Origin: G020354785 sp964521285
GTDB taxonomy: Bacteria > Bacteroidota > Bacteroidia > Bacteroidales > UBA10428
DNA: 64,000 bases
Assembly: GCA_964521285.1 (NCBI GenBank)
Contig: CAZFQS010000014.1
Coordinates: 41,613 to 105,612 of the forward strand
Direction: 5' to 3'
Positions 45,432 to 55,013 of the stretch are shown here, piece after piece (position 1 is the stretch's first letter; each line of letters begins with the position of its first letter). The notes beneath the pieces were generated by a model that searched no databases, had not been told where the DNA came from, and was given only the letters and a program-made list of their open reading frames with translations. Both the position numbers and the translations under genes were made by a program.

Positions 45432-47087
45432 TCAGATACTTTTATCATCTAAAATTTTCACTAAATATGACATACTGCCATTACCATCATCAAATTCATA
45501 CATCACTTTATGAGGCCTGGGAATCTCACAATTTTTACCTACTATATAATATTCATTATCGATAAAGTCACCCTTCTTAAACAGTACTTTCTGTCTTTCT
45601 TTTTCGAGATAAAAAACAAATGTTCTTGAATAGTATGAATCTTTATATAAGTAAAGGGGCGAATTATCAGTAATCTTATGAATCTGGTATGCAGAATTTT
45701 TTAAATTTTGTGCCCTGCTATTATTTGCCCGGTAAGGTAAAACCGTGAAATTGAATATAAATCTGAGTACTATAACAGCCAATATGAAAGTGATTAAACG
45801 TAATTGCCTGTGTTTTAAAAACATGTATAAGAGAATTCCCAGGAATAATACTGAAATAATAGCCAGAGGCAGCATTCCTTTCAGTTCATCCAGTTTTGGA
45901 ATCACAGGAAGGCCAATACTGGACAATATCAGCAAAGCCATTGAAATGGCCATACAACAGTTAACAAATAAGTCTTTTATTTTATTATGGGTTCTGTATT
46001 TTAGAAAAAAATATGTAAAAACCGATAATAACAGAGGATAAAGCATATAAATATATCTTTGTCTTGTTCCCGGGGATAACCAGTACAAAATAATGTTAGC
46101 TGAGAATAATAACATGCAGACTTCTATAAACCTGTTTTCTTTTACAGTCCTCAGGAAGTTTTTTCTAAAGATATAAATTATAAAAATTGAACCCGGCAAC
46201 AGATTCTTTAACGTTTCAAAGGGAAAAATAAGTAAATGTGCAATTATTCCCCTGTCCTCTGTTATACCGGAAACCCTTCCGCTTGCCTGTGAGAATAATT
46301 CGGTTAAAAATAACCTGTAGTTGTTATACCGGGAATATAAATAAAAATATCCTGTAATTAAACCAATAAATATTAATATACCTGACAAATGTTGCCAGGA
46401 AATTAATCGTTTAAATTCTCTATGATATATAAAAAAAACAATAAGAGATATACCTGCAAATGAAATTGAAGGAAGTCCTTTTGTAAGGAAACCTATAGTG
46501 CACAGAATGTAAAAGCTTAAAAACAGGAACAAATAATTCTTCTTTTCATAGAAAATAAAAAGAACAATAAAACATGAAAAAGTAATTAATGAGTAAAATA
46601 TGTCTATTTCCCCCAGATTGGAATAGTAAAAATACAAATCGAAAGAAATCAGTAAGAGAAGTGAAGTATAAATTCCGAATCTTGTATTCACATATTTTTT
46701 ACCAGTAAGAAAAAGTAATAATCCTATAAGCAGAAATGAAAGAACAGAGAAAAACCTTACTGAGAATTCAGAAAAATTGCCAAATAATTTAAAAGACAGA
46801 ATAATTATCCAGTTCCATAAAGGCGGCTTGTTATAGTAAAATTCACCTAGTTCTGTCGGGACAACAAAATTATTGTTTAATATCATCTCTAATGCAATAA
46901 TAGCTCTGCGGGGTTCTTCAAGATATAATGGCTGAAGGCCGAGATTAATAAAAAGGGATATTACGAGAAGTATAATAGATAATATAATAAAAAATATTTC
47001 TTGCTTTTTTGGATCCGGGAAGAAACTTTTTAAGTAGCTCAACACCTGGGGATTTTTATAATTTTGTATATTCTTTTTCAAAAGCAA
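45432..47087 (-). CDS. GT39-family (ArnT-like) polyprenyl-phosphate-sugar glycosyltransferase
   Basis: 551 residues with about 11-12 membrane helices. The start is TTG at 47085-47087, overlapping gtrA by 32 bases; the first in-frame ATG lies within the first periplasmic loop and would delete a membrane segment. The first periplasmic loop has the catalytic acid region LYLEEPRRAIIALEM (about 54-68), typical for ArnT/PMT-like enzymes that transfer a sugar from a polyprenyl carrier to lipid A or another acceptor. Nearby gtrA and GT2 genes supply flipping and carrier loading. Confidence 0.87.
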   Translation of the reverse strand: MLLKKNIQNYKNPQVLSYLKSFFPDPKKQEIFFIILSIILLVISLFINLGLQPLYLEEPRRAIIALEMILNNNFVVPTELGEFYYNKPPLWNWIIILSFKLFGNFSEFSVRFFSVLSFLLIGLLLFLTGKKYVNTRFGIYTSLLLLISFDLYFYYSNLGEIDIFYSLITFSCFIVLFIFYEKKNYLFLFLSFYILCTIGFLTKGLPSISFAGISLIVFFIYHREFKRLISWQHLSGILIFIGLITGYFYLYSRYNNYRLFLTELFSQASGRVSGITEDRGIIAHLLIFPFETLKNLLPGSIFIIYIFRKNFLRTVKENRFIEVCMLLFSANIILYWLSPGTRQRYIYMLYPLLLSVFTYFFLKYRTHNKIKDLFVNCCMAISMALLILSSIGLPVIPKLDELKGMLPLAIISVLFLGILLYMFLKHRQLRLITFILAVIVLRFIFNFTVLPYRANNSRAQNLKNSAYQIHKITDNSPLYLYKDSYYSRTFVFYLEKERQKVLFKKGDFIDNEYYIVGKNCEIPRPHKVMYEFDDGNGSMSYLVKILDDKSI

Positions 47088-47466
47088 ATCTTTTTGTATA
47101 AAAGTTATAAATAAATATTATCCCGGTTACTGCAAGTTTATTTAAATACTTATGGTTACTGAAAAATTCTATTTTTGCGAAATTATGAACCAGGAATGTG
47201 CTGGCAATTAATCCGAATATAGAGAATAATACAGAAATAATAAAGACTATATATACTCTCCTTTTCAACATGAAAACAAAGCGTTTTTGAAGCAGAAAAT
47301 TTATTATCATACCTATTCCGTAAGAGATAAAGTGAGCCCTGGATTCTATCAGATATTTTATTAATATCAGATATATGATATGATCGATAGCTGTAGCAAT
47401 TATTGAGGTAAGGCCAAATTTAAGTTTAGGAAAAAGAAAATCTCTAAGAAGACTTTGCAGATTCAT
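47056..47466 (-). CDS. GtrA-family membrane protein
   Basis: 136 residues with four membrane helices, the GtrA/DPMS domain. FGLTSIIATAIDHIIYLILI starts the domain and RFVFMLKRR and FYTKRFAFEKEY are typical loops. GtrA-type proteins are thought to flip undecaprenyl-phosphate-linked sugars. It overlaps the downstream GT39 gene and sits 34 bases after the ABC exporter. Together with GT2 and GT39 it makes a complete sugar decoration route. Confidence 0.9.
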   Translation of the reverse strand: MNLQSLLRDFLFPKLKFGLTSIIATAIDHIIYLILIKYLIESRAHFISYGIGMIINFLLQKRFVFMLKRRVYIVFIISVLFSIFGLIASTFLVHNFAKIEFFSNHKYLNKLAVTGIIFIYNFYTKRFAFEKEYTKL

Positions 47467-47500
47467 TATTTGTTAATTGTGGAATTAAAATGGACAAATA

Positions 47501-49345
47501 TCAGGAAAAATTTTGCAATTCAAAGAATTTTTTATATTCTCCTTTGGATGTAATAAGCTCTTCGTGTTTACCATGTTCTACTATCCGTCCGTTACTTACA
47601 ACATATATTTCATCGGCGTGTATAATAGTTGAAAGCCGGTGTGCAATAACAACCGAAGTCCTGTTTTTCATTAATTTTATTAAAGCATCCTGTACAAGTC
47701 TTTCTGACTCAGTGTCCAGTGAGGAAGTTGCTTCGTCAAGTATTAATATGGGAGGATTTTTTAGTATGGCACGGGCAATACTGATTCTTTGCCGTTGTCC
47801 TCCCGAAAGCTTACTTCCCCTGTCCCCGATATTTGTATGATATCCTTCTTTTGTATTTATTATAAATTCATGTGCATTTGCTATTTTTGCCGCTGTCACC
47901 ACCTGCTCCTCACTTGAATTTTCTGCGCCAAATGCTATATTATTAAAAAAACTATCGTTGAAAAGTATAGGTTCCTGATTAACGATGCCCATCAAGTGCC
48001 TGAGGCTGCTGATTTTTAAATTTCGTATACCTATACCATCTATTAATATTTCACCTTCAGTAACATCGTAAAAGCGTGGCAGAAGATCAACCAAAGTTGA
48101 TTTTCCCGCACCTGATTGTCCGACAAACGCAATTGTTTTTCCTTTCTTAATCTTTAAATTAATGTTCCTGAGCACATATTTCTTTTCATATTTGAAATTA
48201 ACATTTTTATATTCAATCTGATCCTTAAAAATTTTCATGTCAACAGGATTTTCAACTTCTGTTATGTTTGATGTGGTGTTTAATATCCTGTCCACTCTTT
48301 CCATTGAGGCCAGTCCTTTTTGTATGCTATAGAATGCTTGTGAAAATGCCTTTGTTGGATTAATAATATTATAAAAAACAACCAGGTATACGAGGAAATT
48401 TTCAGGAGGCAGTTTACTCATATCATTTAAAATTAAATTTCCTCCATACCACATGAGTATAACTATAACAATGGTTCCGAGAAATTCACTTACCGGGTGG
48501 GCCAGGTATCTTCTTCTCATTAGTTTATTCATAATACCCTTATATTGCTCATTTTCTCCCGTAAATTTAGCAGACATGCTTTTTTCGGCATTAAATGCTT
48601 TCACTATTCTTAATCCGGATAAAGTTTCTTCTATTATAGAAAGGATCTGTCCCATTTTATTCTGGCCGGCCATTGAACTTTTTTTAAGACTTTTTCCTAT
48701 CCGTCCGATTATTGCACCTGCAACAGGAAATAAAAGAAATACAAAGAGGGTTAATTTCCAGCTCATAATTATCATAGCTGCTACAGAGACCAGAATAATA
48801 ATCGGATTTTTAAACAACATTTCAAGCGAATTCATTATTGAGGCTTCAATCTCCTGTATATCTCCTGTCATCCTTGCAATAATATCTCCTTTCCTCTCTT
48901 CAGAGAAAAAAGATATGGGTAAGGAAATTGTCTTCCTGTAAATCTGATTTCTTATATCACGAACAACCCCGTTTCTTATGTAAACTATAAAGAAACTGGC
49001 CATATATGAAAAGCCGACTTTTAAAAATACCATAAAAATGAAAAATAATCCTATATAAATAAGAGCCATTGTTGCACTCTGTGTTTCCGAGATTTTTGTT
49101 ATAAGGCTGTATATATTGTATTCAAATGCCTCTTGAAATTCTTTTAGAGAAGATAATGAAAAACTAATCTCCCTGAAACCATATACCTTTTCTTCCAGTC
49201 CGAATAATATCCTGAGAACAGGTATCATAGTGAAGAAAGAAAATATTCCAAAAAGTGCACCAAAAAAATTTAAAATGATATTTAATATTAAATGAATTTT
49301 ATATGGAGGAATATATCTTCTTAATATTTTGAAAAAGTCTTTCAT
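47501..49345 (-). CDS. MsbA-like ABC exporter (fused membrane and ATPase domains)
   Basis: 614 residues: a six-helix ABC membrane domain (about 1-330) and an ATPase domain. Walker A VGQSGAGKSTLVDLLP, signature KLSGGQRQRISIA and Walker B PPILILDEATSSLD are intact. In Bacteroidota this class includes the lipid A/phospholipid flippase MsbA, and the surrounding envelope genes favour that, but a peptide or drug substrate is possible. Its start overlaps the upstream GT2 gene by four bases. Confidence 0.92.
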   Translation of the reverse strand: MKDFFKILRRYIPPYKIHLILNIILNFFGALFGIFSFFTMIPVLRILFGLEEKVYGFREISFSLSSLKEFQEAFEYNIYSLITKISETQSATMALIYIGLFFIFMVFLKVGFSYMASFFIVYIRNGVVRDIRNQIYRKTISLPISFFSEERKGDIIARMTGDIQEIEASIMNSLEMLFKNPIIILVSVAAMIIMSWKLTLFVFLLFPVAGAIIGRIGKSLKKSSMAGQNKMGQILSIIEETLSGLRIVKAFNAEKSMSAKFTGENEQYKGIMNKLMRRRYLAHPVSEFLGTIVIVILMWYGGNLILNDMSKLPPENFLVYLVVFYNIINPTKAFSQAFYSIQKGLASMERVDRILNTTSNITEVENPVDMKIFKDQIEYKNVNFKYEKKYVLRNINLKIKKGKTIAFVGQSGAGKSTLVDLLPRFYDVTEGEILIDGIGIRNLKISSLRHLMGIVNQEPILFNDSFFNNIAFGAENSSEEQVVTAAKIANAHEFIINTKEGYHTNIGDRGSKLSGGQRQRISIARAILKNPPILILDEATSSLDTESERLVQDALIKLMKNRTSVVIAHRLSTIIHADEIYVVSNGRIVEHGKHEELITSKGEYKKFFELQNFS

Positions 49346-50286
49346 TGTAAAATACTTTTTATTTTATAAGGCTTTTTCTGTTGTGACTCATAATATGTTC
49401 TCATCATTAGCTCTGCCAGGATACCTATGGTTATTATCTGAATGCCTCCCAAAGTAAGCATAATACCCAGCAAAAGTAAAGGTTTGCCCCAGATATCCTG
49501 ACCCAGGATCTTCAGAATTACCAGATATATATTTATAACAATACCGATAAAAAGTATTATTATGCCAAGGGTTCCAAACAGATGCATAGGTTTTTGCAGA
49601 TACCTTTTGAAGAATAACATGAGTAATAAATCACTTATTACCCTGAAAAAACGGCTAATTCCGTATTTTGACTTACCGTGAATACGTGTCCGGTGATTAA
49701 CATTCATCTGAGTAATTCTTGCTCCCTGCAAGCGCGCCAGTACAGGAATAAACCGGTGCAGTTCACCATATAACCCGAGGTTTTTTGCCAGGTCGCTTTT
49801 AAATACTTTAAGGGTGCAGCCGTAATCTTTAAATTTAACGCCTGTAATTGTCCTTATAAAAAAGTTGGCAAGTTTGCTTGGAATCTTACGTAATATTAAA
49901 CCATCTCTTCTGTTGGTTCTTATACCGGCAACTAAATCCCAATCGTTGTTTTCCAGTTCATCAACCATAGCCGGGATATCATTCGGATCATTCTGCAAAT
50001 CACCATCCATTGTAACGATGTAATCCCCGGAAGCATAATCAATTCCCGCAGCAAGAGCTGAACTTTGCCCATAATTACCTGCCAAATCAATTCCAGCCAG
50101 GTTGGAGTTATTTTTACTTAATTCTTTGATTACCTTCCAGGTCATATCTATACTGCCATCATTTATAAAAATAACTTCATAAGTATATTTATATTTACTT
50201 AATGACTGGTTAATCTGCTTGTAAAGCTCCTTAATATTCTCTTCCTCGTTATATACAGGAATGATTACAGATATTTTTGAAGGCAT
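49342..50286 (-). CDS. GT2-family polyprenyl-phosphate glycosyltransferase (ArnC/DPM1-like)
   Basis: 314 residues. Cytoplasmic GT-A domain with ISVIIPVYNEEENI, FINDGSIDMTWKVI, and the DXD-like TMDGDLQNDPNDIP, followed by two C-terminal membrane helices. These enzymes load a sugar onto undecaprenyl phosphate on the inner leaflet. QQKK at the end is cytoplasmic. It begins a minus-strand operon with the ABC exporter, gtrA and GT39 genes, consistent with supplying donor for the GT39 enzyme. Confidence 0.93.
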   Translation of the reverse strand: MPSKISVIIPVYNEEENIKELYKQINQSLSKYKYTYEVIFINDGSIDMTWKVIKELSKNNSNLAGIDLAGNYGQSSALAAGIDYASGDYIVTMDGDLQNDPNDIPAMVDELENNDWDLVAGIRTNRRDGLILRKIPSKLANFFIRTITGVKFKDYGCTLKVFKSDLAKNLGLYGELHRFIPVLARLQGARITQMNVNHRTRIHGKSKYGISRFFRVISDLLLMLFFKRYLQKPMHLFGTLGIIILFIGIVINIYLVILKILGQDIWGKPLLLLGIMLTLGGIQIITIGILAELMMRTYYESQQKKPYKIKSILQ

Positions 50287-50476
50287 TATATTAAGTAATT
50301 CCTTATTAGTTTTTTAAACACAGAAATTAAAAATAAACTTATTAACTACGGCAAATATAGAAATAATTGTATTTAGCATAAAAATATGTATGTGTATAAA
50401 ACAAGTTTTAAGCATAATTATTGTAATATCTTAGTATATAGGTATATTTTTTATAATTATATCTAATTTGAATTTT

Positions 50477-50500
50477 AAATCTCTTAAATGAGATTTTTTA
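50477..50500 (+). other. Terminator-like small hairpin in the GT2/GT39 divergent gap
   Basis: AAATCTC (50477-50483) pairs with GAGATTT (50490-50496) around a 6-base loop, followed by TTT on the plus strand. No plus-strand gene ends here. It is short and AT-rich and may be chance. The rest of the 247-base gap shows nothing clear. Confidence 0.35.
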
Positions 50501-50533
50501 TGTACAATTGCAATAAATTGAATTGTGACGCGG

Positions 50534-52006
50534 ATGGATAAGACTAATATATTGAGATTAAACAAAGGCTACCTGCCTTTGGTTTTTTTTTGTATTGTTA
50601 CTGTTCTGATTCGGTTCCAATCCTTCTTCCCTAGTGTAATAAACCATGATGAATCAACCTATATAGTTATTGCAAAGGAATTATTAAGAGGAGAAGTTTT
50701 ATACGTTGATATAATTGATGTAAAACCAATTGGGATATTTATCATTATGGCTGTTATACAGTTAATATTTGGGAATTCAATTTTTTTTGTCCGTTTATGC
50801 ACCTCGCTGGTTATCGCAATTACTTCTTTTGTTCTCTACAGGGCTAAGCTAAAAATTGGGACTGAAAAAAGGACAGCCCTGGCTGCAGGATTTATTTACA
50901 TTTTCATGCTGTCAATTTATACTTTTTATGGTGTTTCTGTCAATACAGAAATATATTTTAATTTGTTTACTGTAAGCGGACTGCTATTTTTTCTGAACAG
51001 AAAGAACCAAATTAATTTATTTATTGCCGGTATATTTCTTGGCTTTGGATTTGTTATAAAGTATGTAGTGCTTTTCGATTTATTAGCATTTTTAACATTC
51101 TATTTTATATTAAGTGTCAGAGAAAGTAAACCAGCATTTTTCAAAATCATTTTAAAAGTGTGTATTCCTGTTATTGGCTTTATAATTCCTTTTGGCGCTG
51201 TAAATTTATACTACTTGTTAATCGGGCATTACAAGGAATTTTTTTTCCATACAATTGAATTGAGCAGGAACTATCCGGTACAGAGAGATCTGATGAGTAG
51301 TATCAGGTTTATAGTGGATTTTCATGTTAGATTTTTGCCGGTTACCTTATTCTTCTATTATTGTTTGTTTGACAAGTCAGTAAAAACAGCAAATATAAGG
51401 TTTGAAAGACTGCTGGTAATAATCTGGGTATTATTTGATTTATTTGCCATATTGTATCCCGGAAAACCATTTGGACATTACTTTATTCAATTAATATTGC
51501 CTTTCAGTTTCTTTGCAGGGAATTTCTTTGATTCGGGAAGAAAGTTACCATTTGTTTTAAGAAAAGCCATATCAAAGCCTGTCGGTTTTATACTGATAAT
51601 AATTCTGATAGTAATAATATTATTCACTCAAAAGAAAGATTATATTGATAAACCTGACTACCCGCGGGAAATTGCAGAATTTCTGGCGCCCAGACTTAAT
51701 GAAAGTGATGTGATATATACGGGAAATTACCATCACATTATTTATTTTTTATTAGATAAGAACAGTCCGGCAAAATATGTTCACAGAACATTAATCAGGG
51801 CAGGCCACCATATTAAAGCCTTACAAATTAATACTGATGCTGAAATAGAAAGAATAATTAAAGCTGAACCAAGATTTGTAATAAATAAAGGTGCTGTGGG
51901 GTATGAGAAATTACAGGATTATATTAATAAGAACTATATTTTACTTAAAACCTTTAATAAGGATATATATGTTTATGAAAAAGTTATTCCCGGGAATTTG
52001 CACTAA
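50534..52006 (+). CDS. GT39-like multi-pass membrane glycosyltransferase, second copy
   Basis: 490 residues from the ATG at 50534; a GTG at 50525 is possible. About eleven membrane helices and a first periplasmic loop holding the catalytic acid motif NHDESTYIVIAKELLRGE (about 40-57) in the PMT_2 pattern. It should transfer sugar from a polyprenyl-phosphate donor on the periplasmic side. The acceptor is unknown. Divergent from the GT2 gene. Confidence 0.87.
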   Translation: MDKTNILRLNKGYLPLVFFCIVTVLIRFQSFFPSVINHDESTYIVIAKELLRGEVLYVDIIDVKPIGIFIIMAVIQLIFGNSIFFVRLCTSLVIAITSFVLYRAKLKIGTEKRTALAAGFIYIFMLSIYTFYGVSVNTEIYFNLFTVSGLLFFLNRKNQINLFIAGIFLGFGFVIKYVVLFDLLAFLTFYFILSVRESKPAFFKIILKVCIPVIGFIIPFGAVNLYYLLIGHYKEFFFHTIELSRNYPVQRDLMSSIRFIVDFHVRFLPVTLFFYYCLFDKSVKTANIRFERLLVIIWVLFDLFAILYPGKPFGHYFIQLILPFSFFAGNFFDSGRKLPFVLRKAISKPVGFILIIILIVIILFTQKKDYIDKPDYPREIAEFLAPRLNESDVIYTGNYHHIIYFLLDKNSPAKYVHRTLIRAGHHIKALQINTDAEIERIIKAEPRFVINKGAVGYEKLQDYINKNYILLKTFNKDIYVYEKVIPGNLH

Positions 52007-52019
52007 GGATTTATCCTTA

Positions 52020-53363
52020 TTATATGCCAGTATAATTAAAAGGACTAATGTTTTTTAATTCTTTTTTAACAGTTTCCTTAATATCAAGACTATCAATAAA
52101 ATTATGTATACTTTCTTTAGTTATCTTCTTATGGGTTCTGGTCAGTTCCTTTAATGCCTCGTATGGTTTAGGGTAACCTTCTCTTCTAAGAATTGTCTGA
52201 ATTGCTTCAGCAACAACACTCCAGTTATTATCCAGGTCTTTTTTAATGACTTCCTCGTTAAGCAATAATTTACCTAATCCTTTATTTAATGATCTAAGCG
52301 CAATGATTGTATGTGATATGGGAACTCCGATATTTCTTAAAACTGTTGAATCTGTCAAATCTCTTTGTAATCTTGAAACTGGCAGTTTAGCGGATAAATG
52401 TTCAAATACCGCATTTGCAATTCCCAGATTTCCTTCAGAATTTTCAAAATCAATAGGATTAACTTTATGAGGCATTGTAGATGAACTTACTTCACCCTCT
52501 TTTATTTTTTGTTTGAAATAATCCATTGATATATAAGTCCATATATCACGGTTCATATCTATGATTATGGTATTTATTCTTTTCAGGCAATCAAATATTG
52601 CACCAAGATTATCGTAATGTTCAATCTGGGTAGTGGTTTGAGTTCGTGACAAGCCTAAAATATCATTTACAAAATGATTACCAAATTTTTTCCAGTCAAT
52701 TTCAGGATAGGCAACATGATGTGCGTTGAAATTTCCTATAGTACCCCCGAACTTGGCTGAGAAAGGTATAGATCTTAGCTGATTTATCTGAATGTTGAGC
52801 CTTTCAATAAAAACTTTCATCTCTTTTCCCAGTAAAGTGGGAGTGGCAGGCTGGCCATGAGTTTTTGACAACATAGCTACTGATTTCCATTGTTCTGCCA
52901 GGTTATTAAGTTTACTAACAGTATCAGTTATTAATGGATAATAGATATCATTGAGAGAATCTTTAAGAGATAATGGTACTGCAGTATTATTTATATCCTG
53001 TGATGTAAGGCCAAAATGTATGAACTCTTTATATTTTGCTATTCCCAGTTCATCGAATTTTTCTTTTAAAAAATATTCAACAGCTTTTATATCGTGATTT
53101 GTTGTTTTTTCAATATTTTTTATTTGTTCGGCATCCTGAACAGTAAATTCCGCGTATATTTTTCGCATACCCAAAAAGTATTTGTTATCAAATTGAGCCA
53201 GCTGAGGCAGGGGTAATAAGCAAAGTTCAATGAAGTATTCTATTTCAACCTGAATTCTGTATTTAATTAATGCGTATTCTGAGAAGTAACTGGCTAATTC
53301 ATCAGTTTTGTTCCTGTATCTGCCATCAATGGGCGATATTGATGTTAGTGTATTTATATTCAT
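52020..53363 (-). CDS. purB: Adenylosuccinate lyase
   Basis: 447 residues from the ATG at 53361-53363 (MNINTLTSISPIDGRY); an upstream in-frame start at 53390 would add nine residues with no homology value. It cleaves SAICAR to AICAR and adenylosuccinate to AMP, both with fumarate release. The superfamily signature SSTMPHKVNPIDF lies near residues 291-303. HFGLTSQDINNT, SKTHGQPATPT and the start SPIDGRY are characteristic of the E. coli-type PurB. Confidence 0.97.
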   Translation of the reverse strand: MNINTLTSISPIDGRYRNKTDELASYFSEYALIKYRIQVEIEYFIELCLLPLPQLAQFDNKYFLGMRKIYAEFTVQDAEQIKNIEKTTNHDIKAVEYFLKEKFDELGIAKYKEFIHFGLTSQDINNTAVPLSLKDSLNDIYYPLITDTVSKLNNLAEQWKSVAMLSKTHGQPATPTLLGKEMKVFIERLNIQINQLRSIPFSAKFGGTIGNFNAHHVAYPEIDWKKFGNHFVNDILGLSRTQTTTQIEHYDNLGAIFDCLKRINTIIIDMNRDIWTYISMDYFKQKIKEGEVSSSTMPHKVNPIDFENSEGNLGIANAVFEHLSAKLPVSRLQRDLTDSTVLRNIGVPISHTIIALRSLNKGLGKLLLNEEVIKKDLDNNWSVVAEAIQTILRREGYPKPYEALKELTRTHKKITKESIHNFIDSLDIKETVKKELKNISPFNYTGI

Positions 53364-53446
53364 TATAATCAGAATTTTTAAAAGATACAAAGTTAGGAAA
53401 AATTAAAAACCTTATTATTAATGTTTGTAAAAACAGTTTTATTTAG

Positions 53447-53478
53447 TTTCCGGCTTTAATTAAATTAGATTATATTTG
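53447..53478 (+). promoter_or_regulatory. Candidate Bacteroidota promoter for the nfeD-mltG operon
   Basis: TATATTTG (53471-53478) matches the Bacteroidota -7 box TAnnTTTG. TTTC (53447-53450), one change from the -33 TTTG, lies 20 bases upstream, the right distance. It would give a leader of about 70 bases to the ATG at 53554. Confidence 0.42.
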
Positions 53479-53553
53479 GTTAAATATATTGTTTAAAGAC
53501 TTTTATAATTGTGTGTATGACTTTATCTGAATAAACCAGAAATATTTCAAAGC

Positions 53554-54975
53554 ATGAGAAAGAAAGTCAAAATCTTGGTAAATATTTCCCTGATATTCGC
53601 TTTAATTGTATGTACATCAGCAGATTCTGTTGTGGTTAATAATACAGGCCCTGTTAAAAGTAAATATCTTGTTTATAAATTTGATATCAAGGACAATATA
53701 ATGAAACCTGTGTGGAGGATTACGCAAAAGGCGCTTGATGAAGCTGTTTTACTGAGGGCTGATTATATAATATTACATTTAAATACTTATGGAGGAGCAT
53801 TGAATATTGCTGATTCTGTAAGAACAAAGATTTTGAATAGCAAAATTCCTGTTTTTGTATTTATTGATAACCAGGCTATATCGGCAGGAGCATTAATATC
53901 AATAGCCTGCGACAGTATTTATATGCGGCCCGGTGGTAGTATAGGCGCTGCTACCGTTGTCAACCAGTCAGGTGAAGTAGTCCCCGATAAGTACCAGTCA
54001 TTTATGCGCTCAACCATGCGTGCTACGGCGGAATCTCATGGCAGGGACACAATAATATCAGGTAATGATACAATTATAAAATGGCACCGTGATCCAAAAA
54101 TTGCAGAAGCCATGGTTGATCCCCAGTTAGAGATCGATGGTATTATTGATTCCGGACAGGTATTGACATTAACAGCTGAAGAAGCAATTAAAGTAGGATA
54201 TTGCGAAGGTCTTGCCGAAAATGTAAATGATGTTCTGAAATTGGCAGGTATTCAGGATTATGAGCTGAAAACCTATAAACCTTCTACCATTGAGGCTATT
54301 GTTGTATTTTTATTAAATCCAATAGCCAGGGCCATACTAATAATACTAATTGTAGGCGGAATATATATTGAAATGCAAACCCCTGGTATTGGCTTCCCAT
54401 TAGCTGCAGCTGTTGCTGCTGCGCTTGTATTCTTTGCTCCTTCATATTTGAATGGTCTGGCAGAGAACTGGGAAATTCTTGTTTTTGTTGTCGGTATAGT
54501 CTTAATAGCCCTGGAGATATTTGTTATTCCTGGTTTTGGCGTGGCAGGTGTCTCGGGTATCATCCTGGTTATAGTTGGCCTGACAATGAGCCTTATTGAT
54601 AATATTATTTTTGAATATGAGGGGCTTGGAGCCTGGGATAAGGTATTAAAAGCATTCTTCCTGGTAATATTCTCCTTATTAGCATCGTTTATTATGTCAA
54701 TAATTCTGAGTAAAAAACTATTTACTTCTAAATCTTTGAAATTGGCTTTAAACACTGTTCAGGATAAAAATCAGGGTTATATCGGCATTGACAGTCATCA
54801 GAAGGAAATGATAGGCAAGGAAGGAACAGCATATACAATTTTAAGACCTTCGGGATTAGTAGAAATCGAAGGGGAAATATATGATGCAAAAGCAGAAATT
54901 GGATATATTAACAAGGGAGAAAAGGTAAAAGTTGTCAGGGATGAGGCAGGACAGTTGTACGTAATGAAAACCTGA
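53554..54975 (+). CDS. Long-form NfeD membrane serine protease (ClpP class)
   Basis: 473 residues. A signal peptide/anchor, a ClpP-like protease domain with S110 in NQAISAGALIS and K146 in VPDKYQ as the Ser-Lys dyad, four to five membrane helices, then a C-terminal OB-fold NfeD domain (about 405-473). Archaeal homologues cleave hydrophobic C-termini of stomatin-like proteins; no stomatin gene is adjacent. It acts in the membrane, probably in envelope quality control. mltG starts 39 bases downstream. Confidence 0.92.
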   Translation: MRKKVKILVNISLIFALIVCTSADSVVVNNTGPVKSKYLVYKFDIKDNIMKPVWRITQKALDEAVLLRADYIILHLNTYGGALNIADSVRTKILNSKIPVFVFIDNQAISAGALISIACDSIYMRPGGSIGAATVVNQSGEVVPDKYQSFMRSTMRATAESHGRDTIISGNDTIIKWHRDPKIAEAMVDPQLEIDGIIDSGQVLTLTAEEAIKVGYCEGLAENVNDVLKLAGIQDYELKTYKPSTIEAIVVFLLNPIARAILIILIVGGIYIEMQTPGIGFPLAAAVAAALVFFAPSYLNGLAENWEILVFVVGIVLIALEIFVIPGFGVAGVSGIILVIVGLTMSLIDNIIFEYEGLGAWDKVLKAFFLVIFSLLASFIMSIILSKKLFTSKSLKLALNTVQDKNQGYIGIDSHQKEMIGKEGTAYTILRPSGLVEIEGEIYDAKAEIGYINKGEKVKVVRDEAGQLYVMKT

Positions 54976-55013
54976 ATTTAAGTTTTACATTATAAATTCC
55001 CTGAGATTATAAA

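Noticed and set aside
48453..48941. A 162-codon plus-strand open frame
   Set aside because: It is antisense to the membrane domain of the ABC exporter and only mirrors its codon pattern.
54273..54755. A 160-codon minus-strand open frame
   Set aside because: It lies opposite the membrane and OB-fold half of NfeD and has no character of its own.
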